The notes under the pieces: model-generated
Databases searched by the model: none
The model's input: the letters and a program-made list of their open reading frames with translations, nothing else
Told to the model about the DNA's origin: nothing
NCBI RefSeq assembly: GCF_030814015.1
Contig: NZ_JAUSUL010000002.1
Location: 1,302,001 to 1,366,000, forward strand
Direction: 5' to 3'
DNA: 64,000 bases
Source: Amorphus orientalis
Lineage (GTDB): Bacteria > Pseudomonadota > Alphaproteobacteria > Rhizobiales > Amorphaceae
Part shown: positions 56,806 to 64,000 of the stretch, piece by piece
Position numbering within the stretch: position 1 is the stretch's first letter
Layout of the letters: each line of letters begins with the position of its first letter
Program-made: the position numbers and the translations under genes

Positions 56806-56913
56806 CGGCCGGGTCCGTCAGGCCGGCCTGCCCGGTTCGTACCCGCTCGACGGCAAACCGAGCTGCTCCGGTCTGAATATCCTGAACAATCGGCTCCGGC
56901 AGCCGGCCTTGCC

Positions 56914-57996
56914 TCAGTTGGCAGGACCCAGTTCGAGGTCCGCGGTCAGCCCGCGCATCGCCTCGGAGACCTCCGCAAGCGCGCTGCGGGCGGCGGCGAT
57001 CTGCTCGATCGTCTCGTCGTCGGGCTGGTCCACGGTATCGGCCGGAATCGCGGCCAGACCTTCGGCGGCCTCCGTCATCTTGGCTTCGATCCAGGCCGCG
57101 CGCTCGTTGAGCGGCGGCTCGGTGGCGCCGGCAAGATCGGTCGCCTGATAGAACTGCCCGAGCCCCCTCACCTGCGCCTGGTCGAGCAGGAAGACGAAAT
57201 CGACCTGTCCGAACGGTCCGATCTGTCGGTCTGCGTCGGTGTCCTCATCGCTCAGACCGATTCGTCCGAGGCGGGCATGGACCTTGTCCACCCCGCGCGA
57301 GAAGGCCGACAGCACCTCCAGGAGCGCATCTTCCGACCGCGCGTAGGCCGGGTTGTCCGCGGCCGGCGACGTGAGCCAGTCCCCGTACCCGCCATCCTTG
57401 GTCCATTCGGAATCCAGCGCGGTGGCGATCGACTTCACGTTCGCGGCGATCAGGCCGGCGACCCGGCAGGTCTCGTTGAACTGATCGCTGCCGGTTTCGG
57501 CCGGATCCGCGACAAGAAGTCGCTCGAAGGCCGGCAGGCCCTGAAGCTCCGGCGGCTCCTGGGACAGCGCGCCGACATCCTGGGGACCGTTGCCCTCCTC
57601 GCCGGGAACCAGTTCCGGAGGCGCCGCGCCATCCTCCGGGGCAGCCGGCGCCGGCGTCTTCAGCCGCTCCAGCCGCTGGTTGATGCTCGCAGGCCCGAAA
57701 TCCAGGAACGCCACCGCGCCCAGCGCCTGGACGGTGCGTCCGAAGCTCTCGTCGACCGCCGCGCGGGTGGTATCGGACGGATTCGCGCAGTAGCGGACCG
57801 TCGCCGTCTGCAGCGCGTTGGAGGCGTCCGCGAGCGCGGCATATCCGGGACGGATATAGCCCTCGACCGCGGCCGACAGCATCGCCTCCACGGGTCGGTT
57901 GAACTGGGCCGACGCCGGAGCCGCTCCAAGACCGAACGACAAGACAACCGTTGCGACGGTGATCCGCACCGTCCCGCCCCGCCAAAAGGTGCGCAC
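56914..57996 (-). CDS. Imelysin-like periplasmic protein
   Basis: A 360-residue secreted protein. Signal peptide of about 31 residues, mature part mostly helical, with GLPAFERLL near the middle and QFNETCRVAGLIAANV, which fit the imelysin (peptidase M75-like) family. The metal-binding GxHxxE of active imelysin is not present (GLPAFE instead), as in many proteobacterial members tied to iron handling. Start is a GTG at 57996 behind GGGGAG; the frame upstream runs through the tRNA-Lys antisense. Convergent with the Mla operon. Identification is moderately sure. Confidence 0.65.
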   Translation of the reverse strand: MRTFWRGGTVRITVATVVLSFGLGAAPASAQFNRPVEAMLSAAVEGYIRPGYAALADASNALQTATVRYCANPSDTTRAAVDESFGRTVQALGAVAFLDFGPASINQRLERLKTPAPAAPEDGAAPPELVPGEEGNGPQDVGALSQEPPELQGLPAFERLLVADPAETGSDQFNETCRVAGLIAANVKSIATALDSEWTKDGGYGDWLTSPAADNPAYARSEDALLEVLSAFSRGVDKVHARLGRIGLSDEDTDADRQIGPFGQVDFVFLLDQAQVRGLGQFYQATDLAGATEPPLNERAAWIEAKMTEAAEGLAAIPADTVDQPDDETIEQIAAARSALAEVSEAMRGLTADLELGPAN

Positions 57997-58200
57997 GCCT
58001 ACTCCCCAGTCCACGTCGAAACCGTGTTCTTCAGGTTCCCGAAGTCCGGTTCTAGACGATAACCCTACCCGCAGAGAAGATCGCGGAAAGAGAGGCTCGC
58101 ATCCCCGCCCGATTCCGTCCACAGGAAGACCGTAATCGGATACCCGATGGAAAGGGCCCTTGCATCCTCCGCGCCGGCCCCCTATACGGGTGACCTTTCC

Positions 58201-58276
<76 letters not shown>

Positions 58277-58369
58277 CCTCCCCTTCCGCGGGAGCGACGG
58301 TGGATCGGAAAGTTCCCTGAGAGCAAATCGACATGTCATGGCGCATCGGCGACGGGCCGTGCTCCAGGG

Positions 58370-60301
58370 TCATGCGTTTCCGTCTGAAATCGGAGCATGC
58401 CGAGGGCCGCGCCGAAGCTTCCAGGCCGTCAGACCGGCCGCGAGGGCAGCTCCGGCGATCTCCAGAACGGCCGCCCCGTCGAAGGCCGTCGCCGGAATCA
58501 GCAGACACACGCCGGCGGCAAGGAAGCCAACCCGCTCGAAAGCCGAGAGCCGGTCGACGAAGTGGCCCATCATGCCGGCCGAAACCAGCCACACACCGGC
58601 CAGCGCGGTCACGATTGCCAGCGCCACCTGCCAGACAGAGCCGATCAGGAGCAGGCTCGGAGCCGCGACGAACAGGAACGGCACGATGAAGGCCGGCCAG
58701 GCGAGCCGGGTCGCCTCCAGCGCCGTCTGCATCGGGTTGGAGCCGGCCAGCCCGGCGGCGGCGAAGGCTGCGATCGCGACCGGCGGCGTGATCATCGACA
58801 TCATGCCGAAATAAAGGACGAACAGGTGCGCGGCGATCGGTTCGATGCCGAGCTCGACCAGGGCGGGGGCGACGAGGGTCGCCAGAAGCACGTAGACGCC
58901 GACGGTCGGCATGCCCATGCCCAGGACGATCGACACGAGGGCGGCGATCAGAAGCAGCAGGATCACGCTTGTCTGGCCGAGCTGGGTCAGAAGCAGCGTC
59001 AGATTGAAGCTGAGCCCGGACTGGTTGAGCACGCCGATGATGATGCCGGCTGCCGCAGAGATCAGAACCACCGACAGGGAAACCAGACCTGTTTCCCGGA
59101 GCCCTTTCAGAAGGGCCGAAGGAGCCATGCGGCGGCCGGCAAAGCCGATCCCGAAGGCCAGGAGCACGAGCGCGGCGGTCGACCAGAGCGCCGCCTCCTC
59201 CACCTGGATGTGGAGCAGGAAGAGCCCGCCGAGCAGCACGGCGAATGGGATCGGAAAGAACCACCCGGAGCGGAACGTCGGCCCTGCCGCGGGGATCTCC
59301 GCCGCCGGCAGCGCCCGGATGCCGTGGCGCGCGGCGAACAGATCCGCCTGGATGAACAGCGCGGCATAGTAGAGAACCGCCGGCAGCAGCGCGGCCAGGA
59401 CCACCTCGCCGTACGGCACCTGCAGAAACTCCGCCATCAGGAAGGCGGCCGCCCCCATGATCGGCGGCATGAGCTGTCCGCCCGTCGAGGCCACCGCCTC
59501 GATGGCGCCGGCCGTGCGCGACCTGTAGCCGCCCCGGGTCATCAGCGGGATGGTCACCACACCGGTGGAGACGACATTGGAGACGGCGCTGCCGGAAATC
59601 GACCCCATCAGACCCGACGCCACGATGGCGATCTTCGACGAACCGCCCCGGAACCGGCCCATCAGGGCGACCGACAGGTTGGTGAAATAGGTGGATCCGC
59701 CGGCGTGGGTCAGGATCAGGCCGAAGAACACGAAGGCCACCACCACCGTGGCGGAGATCATCAGCGGAGTGCCCAGAATTCCGTTCGGATCCAAGGCGAC
59801 CTGGGACACCAGCCGCTCCGGAGCGATCGCGCGGCCCTGCAGCGGGGTCGGAACGAGATTGCCCCAGAGTCCGTAGGCCACGAACACCGCGGTGATGCCG
59901 GTTAGGACCGGTCCGGCCGTGCGGCGGAGCGCTTCGAGAAGAAGAACGATCACCAGGGCTCCGGGGATCAGGGCGACGCTCGGATCGAACGCCGCCTCGT
60001 CCACAAGCCACGAATAGCGCACGGCCACATAGGCGGGCGCGGCGAACCCGAGTGCGGCCAGGACGAGGTCGTGCCAGGCCGGCAGTGCGGCGCCCTCGCC
60101 CTTCGCCCGCCTGAATGGATGCGCCAGGAAGGCGAGCGCGAGGGCAATCGCCAGGATCGCCGCCAGGAACTGCTCGTCGTAGATGGCCAGTCCGATGCGC
60201 CTCTGGAGGCCGAGGATGAAGGCGAATGCAAGCAGCGGCAACGCGACCGAAAGCAGGGCCCGGACGGCTTCGACGGTGCGGCGATAGATGGTTTGGGACA
60301 T
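58370..60301 (-). CDS. TRAP transporter permease, fused small and large subunits
   Basis: A 643-residue membrane protein in which the DctQ-like and DctM-like parts are fused, as usual for TAXI-type TRAP systems. There are about 16-18 hydrophobic segments; the large-subunit part includes VASTGGQLMPPIMGAAAF and LGMGMPTVGVYVL. It drives sodium- or proton-coupled uptake with the binding protein encoded 226 bases upstream on the same strand. The substrate is unknown; such systems often carry organic acids. Confidence 0.93.
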   Translation of the reverse strand: MSQTIYRRTVEAVRALLSVALPLLAFAFILGLQRRIGLAIYDEQFLAAILAIALALAFLAHPFRRAKGEGAALPAWHDLVLAALGFAAPAYVAVRYSWLVDEAAFDPSVALIPGALVIVLLLEALRRTAGPVLTGITAVFVAYGLWGNLVPTPLQGRAIAPERLVSQVALDPNGILGTPLMISATVVVAFVFFGLILTHAGGSTYFTNLSVALMGRFRGGSSKIAIVASGLMGSISGSAVSNVVSTGVVTIPLMTRGGYRSRTAGAIEAVASTGGQLMPPIMGAAAFLMAEFLQVPYGEVVLAALLPAVLYYAALFIQADLFAARHGIRALPAAEIPAAGPTFRSGWFFPIPFAVLLGGLFLLHIQVEEAALWSTAALVLLAFGIGFAGRRMAPSALLKGLRETGLVSLSVVLISAAAGIIIGVLNQSGLSFNLTLLLTQLGQTSVILLLLIAALVSIVLGMGMPTVGVYVLLATLVAPALVELGIEPIAAHLFVLYFGMMSMITPPVAIAAFAAAGLAGSNPMQTALEATRLAWPAFIVPFLFVAAPSLLLIGSVWQVALAIVTALAGVWLVSAGMMGHFVDRLSAFERVGFLAAGVCLLIPATAFDGAAVLEIAGAALAAGLTAWKLRRGPRHAPISDGNA

Positions 60302-60527
60302 TGTGCAAACCCCGGGGCCGGCACCGCACGTCCGGTTCGGATTGTGTCAATCCGAATGACGGAACACGGCCCGATGAATTTCAAGAGCGATCCGGGCGGG
60401 CCCGGCGGCCATGGGTCCGGCCGGACCGAAGGCGTTGCGACGGGCTCGTGCCGGCGACCACCGGCGCATCCGGCCGGCGGAGGCCGGCCGGGGCCGCATG
60501 GTTTCGTCTCGGCGCTCGCCGGTGGGA

Positions 60528-61484
60528 CTACTGCGCCAGGCCGATTTCCCGGTAGAACTTCATCGCGCCGGGGTGATAGGGCGCGTCCAGCGGAATGTAG
60601 ATCCGCTCCGGGTCCCAGCGCCTGAAGATACCGTGGGCGGCGGACAGCGCATCGGGATTCTCGTAGAGCGCCTTGACCGCCTGATAGACCGTGTCCTCCG
60701 GCACGTCCGCGCCGACCATCAGCGTGTACTCGTAGCCGAGCAGCGTGACGGGCTCCTTCACGCCTGCTGCGGCAGGCGACGGCTCCACTTCGGCGAAATA
60801 GGAGCCGGGCGCGATCTTCTGCATCGCCTTCTCTCCGTCCGGGGTCGGCTTGATGCCGATGAAGCGGACGCCAACGTCGGCATCGGCCTGCCGGATGACG
60901 CCGGAACCGGGTGCGGAATAGGCGCCGGCAACCCGGTCCGCGACCATCAGATCCACGGCCCGAGCGAAGTTCGGAACGGAGACCGGTTCGAAGTCCTCCA
61001 CGGACAGGCCTTCGGCTGCCAGGGTCGCCTTCAGGCACATCTCGACGAACTTCTGCGCCGAATAGTCGGTCGGGAAAGGCTGCCCCTTGAGGTCGGCCGC
61101 ACTCTGGTACTCGGAATCCTCGCGCACCACGACACCGACCGTGAACGGCATCAGCACGGCGGCGACCTGCAGGTTCTCCAGCGGCCGGCCTTCGAAATTA
61201 CCTGTCCCCGTCACCGCGTAGACGGCCTCGACCGTGTTGGAGGTCGCGAACTCCATCTCGCCGTTGTTGACCTGGGGCAGGACGACGTTGGAGCCGCCGG
61301 TCGGAACCGCCGTGGACGTGAGGTCGGAGAACTGCGTGATCACGTTGGCGACACCGGCCGCGATGGAATAGCCCAGCGCCCCCTGTGGCAGCGTCCCGAT
61401 CGCGGCCTGCTGTGCCTGGGCGCCGGCGCCCATGGCGAGCGTCAGCGCCGCGGCCGATAGTCCGGTGAGAAGCTTCCTGTACAT
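60528..61484 (-). CDS. TAXI-family TRAP transporter solute-binding protein
   Basis: A 318-residue periplasmic protein with a signal peptide (cleavage near AQAQ, residue 25), mature start AAIGTLPQGALGYSIAAGVANV. TAXI features include STAVPTGGSNVVLPQVNNGEMEFA and CLKATLAAEGLS. Partner of the fused permease downstream. Binding specificity cannot be read from the sequence. First gene of the pair. Confidence 0.92.
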   Translation of the reverse strand: MYRKLLTGLSAAALTLAMGAGAQAQQAAIGTLPQGALGYSIAAGVANVITQFSDLTSTAVPTGGSNVVLPQVNNGEMEFATSNTVEAVYAVTGTGNFEGRPLENLQVAAVLMPFTVGVVVREDSEYQSAADLKGQPFPTDYSAQKFVEMCLKATLAAEGLSVEDFEPVSVPNFARAVDLMVADRVAGAYSAPGSGVIRQADADVGVRFIGIKPTPDGEKAMQKIAPGSYFAEVEPSPAAAGVKEPVTLLGYEYTLMVGADVPEDTVYQAVKALYENPDALSAAHGIFRRWDPERIYIPLDAPYHPGAMKFYREIGLAQ

Positions 61485-62100
61485 GGCTCTGCTCCTGGTC
61501 TCTGGTCGAAGGTCGTTTCTTTTCTAGGCGGTCACGGATCAAGCGGGCGCGACGAATGCGGGGCGCAGCGCGCATTCCGGGACAGCGAATATCCGCAAGG
61601 GATGACAAGGTGAGCGAGAGAGCGGGGAGGATCCGGACCGATCCGCAAGGCGGCCAGGCCGGACCACGCGGGATCCGATCAAGCCATGCCGCCGGGACCG
61701 CATGGCCGCACAACCGGGCAATGCGACGCCCCTGGCGCCACCCCGGTCCGTCGGCCGCCTGCAAAGGCATAGCCCGATCTGATTGTCTCCCGCACGCTCA
61801 GCCACTCCCCTCGCGGCCTGACACTCGCAAACCCGCAGATTTCGACGGCACTTGACGGAAAGGCTAGAGGCTGACGCGGAACGCATCCATTGCATTTGAA
61901 TGCGTTCGTTATGCCGATTCGGCATGGCCTTGCTCATCCGGCACGACTGGCGCGCGGTTGGGCAGGCGGTCCGGGCAAGGCGGGCAAGCAGATCACAAGG
62001 CGGAGGGCGTCAGCCCCCGCCGACATGCAATGCCGGGAAGCCCTCGCCGGAAGCTCCTATGGAGCGACAGCGGCCGACAGCGGCCGTCGCACTTCGGCGG
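61485..62100. other. Intergenic region between autotransporter and TAXI genes
   Basis: 616 bases without a gene I can support; open frames on both strands are shadows of low-complexity sequence. It contains the inverted repeat at 61879-61907 and a 10-base tandem repeat (GACAGCGGCC twice, near 62066-62085). It must hold the TAXI operon promoter (minus strand) and the end of the autotransporter transcript. Confidence 0.5.
61877..61909. promoter_or_regulatory. Spaced inverted repeat, possible operator
   Basis: GAACGCAT (61879-61886) and ATGCGTTC (61900-61907) are exact complements, extended to 10 bp with one mismatch. The half-sites are 21 bases apart centre to centre, about two helical turns, which suits a dimeric regulator. 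It lies 395 bases upstream of the TAXI gene and 190 past the autotransporter end. Confidence 0.4.
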
Positions 62101-64000
62101 TCAGAACCGGTAGCCGAAGCGCAGCGAGCCGCCGTGGGACTGGTAGCCGTCGGCGAAGGAGCCATCGTACTGCAGCTTGAGCTGCATGCCGTGCACCTTC
62201 TGCAGGTCGATACCGGCCGACACCCGCCCGACCGTGTCGGCGATCGGCATCGCCGTGGTGAACTTGTCCATGTTGGTGACGCCGGCGAAGCGGGCCGTCG
62301 AGTCCCAGCTGTCGTCGGACAGAAAGGACACGCCGACGCCCGCGAACAGCCGCGCCGGCAGGCCTCCGCCCATATCGAAGCGCGACCCGAATTCGACCCC
62401 GGGCGTCACGCCGAACATGGTCTCCGTGGCGCTGTCGACGACCAGATTCAGGCCGCCGGCGCCGCTTTCACGATACCCGCCCTGGTGCACGGTGATCACG
62501 TCGAGGTCGACCATCGGACGCATGTAGAAATTCTGCTCGAAGGCGAACTCGTAGGAGGCGCGCGCCCTGCCGAAGAAGGTCGCCGTCTTGGGTTCGGCCT
62601 CGGCGACCGCCGAGAGCGGACCAAGGGCGAGATAGCGCGAGGAATCGCTCCACGTGTATCCCGCGCCACCGGCGAGCGCGAACAGCCACGGCCCGATCTC
62701 CTTCTTGAGCGCGGCCGCACCGGTAAACGCCTTCGCCTCGAGCTTCTCGCTGCCGGCGTCGTTGCGCAGCCAGGACTCCTCGTAGGCAAGGCTTCCGCCG
62801 AGGAACCAGCCACCCCCGAGCGCCTTCTGCCCACCGGCCTGCATGCCGGTGGTTTCTTCCTTGTAGCCGCGGGAATCCGGCGTCGGATCCTGCTCCGCGC
62901 GACCGCCGAGGAAGCGGCCCCAGACGCATTCGCCCTCCTGCAGAACCGTGCCGGTGGTGAAGGCCGGGCAGGACAGGACGCTGGTTGCCGCCGTGATCGC
63001 CTTCTGGGGCGCGCCGGCCGGCCCGGCCACGGTGGTCTCCGAGGCGACCGTCCTCAACATGCTCTCCAGCGTTTCCGGCGTGGCGGCATGGAAGGCGGCA
63101 AAGGCATTGGCGATGGAGATCTCGTCGCGGGAATAGCGCACCGCCTGGGCCGAGCCGTCCGCGATCCGGTCCCAGGCGCTCTGCAGCCCCCGGCTGGCTT
63201 CTGCCGCGTTCCGACCGAGCGATACGCCGGTATTGGCGAAGTTCGCCGTCTCCACCTGGAAACCGGTCCAGCCGGATGACGATGTGGCCGGCCGGGTAAA
63301 GGAGAACACGAGGCCCGGCAGGACGGAGATGTCCGACGTGTTCGTCCCTTCCACCTTGAGGAACTCGGTCCGCACGTTCGGCAGCAGCGCCTCCGGCGAC
63401 AGGGCCACGCCCCACGTGCCCGCGAAGTCGCCGCGAACAAGAAGGCTGTCAGATTCGCCGAACTCCATGTCGAGGTCGAGCCCTTCGATCAGGCCGCCCC
63501 GGCTGCCGGTCTCGTCCCGCCAGACCTTCTTCTCCAACCCGTCCAGATAGGAGAAGGCGGCGAAGGCCCGGTCCAGCCGCGCTGCGGTCACATCGTAGGT
63601 GCTGCCGCGGTCGCTGGTGCCCACGCCGACCAGATCGCCGGTTACGAGCGTCTGTTGGAACCGGTCGGTCCCGCCGATATTGAGGGAGCCTGCGTTCAGG
63701 ATGGTGTCGACATCGGCGATGGCGCCGGTCGCAAAGGTGCCGCGCCCCTGGTTCAGGAACAGCGACTGCCCGGTGAGCGGCGCAGCACTCAGCCGCACGG
63801 CACCGTCCGCCGCCGATGCAGAGCTCGCGCCGTAGTCCTTCGACCACTTCACCTGGCCGCCCTTCGACACCATCACATTGCCGGTCAGGGTGCCGGAGTT
63901 GTCGAGCGTCGCGGTGCCTCCGCTGTCCACGGCTGCATAGGCCGCGCCGCCGTCCCCGCCGGCCCCCGTGGAGCCCGAAACGATGCCCGTGGACCCGACC
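62101..64000 (-). CDS. Autotransporter (type Va secretion) C-terminal part, truncated by the window
   Basis: At least 633 codons; the frame stays open to the window edge, so the N terminus is outside. The visible N-terminal part is a Gly/Ser/Thr-rich passenger (GGTATLDNSGTLTGNVMV) of beta-helix type. A linker follows, then an autotransporter beta-barrel over about the last 270 residues, ending RFGYRF with the terminal Phe required for outer-membrane insertion. Passenger function is unknown; probably adhesion or surface structure. Confidence 0.88.
   Translation of the reverse strand, partial: VGSTGIVSGSTGAGGDGGAAYAAVDSGGTATLDNSGTLTGNVMVSKGGQVKWSKDYGASSASAADGAVRLSAAPLTGQSLFLNQGRGTFATGAIADVDTILNAGSLNIGGTDRFQQTLVTGDLVGVGTSDRGSTYDVTAARLDRAFAAFSYLDGLEKKVWRDETGSRGGLIEGLDLDMEFGESDSLLVRGDFAGTWGVALSPEALLPNVRTEFLKVEGTNTSDISVLPGLVFSFTRPATSSSGWTGFQVETANFANTGVSLGRNAAEASRGLQSAWDRIADGSAQAVRYSRDEISIANAFAAFHAATPETLESMLRTVASETTVAGPAGAPQKAITAATSVLSCPAFTTGTVLQEGECVWGRFLGGRAEQDPTPDSRGYKEETTGMQAGGQKALGGGWFLGGSLAYEESWLRNDAGSEKLEAKAFTGAAALKKEIGPWLFALAGGAGYTWSDSSRYLALGPLSAVAEAEPKTATFFGRARASYEFAFEQNFYMRPMVDLDVITVHQGGYRESGAGGLNLVVDSATETMFGVTPGVEFGSRFDMGGGLPARLFAGVGVSFLSDDSWDSTARFAGVTNMDKFTTAMPIADTVGRVSAGIDLQKVHGMQLKLQYDGSFADGYQSHGGSLRFGYRF

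Noticed and set aside
61539-61937. 132-codon minus-strand frame in the autotransporter/TAXI gap
   Set aside because: No ribosome site, Arg/Cys-rich, no signal or domain features; likely chance.

Overview
The window is a high-GC chromosomal segment of an alphaproteobacterium, most likely of the Hyphomicrobiales (Rhizobiales) type. Supporting signs are the tig-clpP-clpX-lon proteostasis block, a glnB-glnA pair behind a sigma-54 promoter, an aapJQMP general amino-acid transporter, an Mla operon with a STAS-fused permease, and an ECF11 (sigma-E/ChrR)-type stress regulon. Gene density is high and overlapping start/stop codons are common. I see no insertion sequence, prophage, CRISPR array or replication origin. 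Three tRNA genes are present: Leu-UAG, Asn-GUU and Lys-CUU.

Layout. 1-6.7 kb: tig, clpP, clpX and lon on the minus strand; trigger factor carries a His/Asp-rich tail. 6.8-12.4 kb: tRNA-Leu, a CHASE3 chemoreceptor, a membrane protein of unknown function, and the NAD(P)HX repair enzyme Nnr. 12.7-15.6 kb: sigma-54 promoter, glnB, glnA, then two tandem paralogous glycine-zipper lipoproteins. 15.8-23.5 kb: cobU, a PGPGW membrane protein, tRNA-Asn, a YhaO/YhaN-like nuclease/ATPase pair and a membrane diguanylate cyclase. 23.7-29 kb: small secreted proteins and three unrelated alpha/beta hydrolases, with two striking palindromes upstream of small genes.

29.2-37.2 kb is the most interesting part. 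A plus-strand operon (photolyase, FAD amine-oxidase-like protein, DUF1365, Cfa-like methyltransferase, MFS carrier) converges on a minus-strand pair (ChrR-like cupin protein, short-chain dehydrogenase). Both start with the same TGATCC-N18-TAA promoter, which matches the singlet-oxygen sigma factor RpoE of Rhodobacter. The ChrR-like protein keeps the cupin zinc ligands but has lost those of the anti-sigma domain, no rpoE lies beside it, and the Cfa-like enzyme lacks residues of canonical cyclopropane synthases. I read this as a photo-oxidative lipid-modification regulon, possibly making methylated or furan fatty acids.

37.3-46.1 kb: sulfur and amino-acid metabolism (cysK, alaX, sseA, aapJQMP, metC). 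46.2-49 kb: a three-gene lipid-A/LPS sugar-transfer cluster. 49.2-52.1 kb: a CpdA-like phosphodiesterase and the D-glutamate catabolic pair dgcN-dgcA. 52.2-56.8 kb: Mla-type phospholipid transport operon whose MlaD subunit carries tandem 89-residue repeats. 56.9-64 kb: an imelysin-like protein, tRNA-Lys, a TAXI-TRAP transporter and the C-terminal part of an autotransporter that runs off the window.
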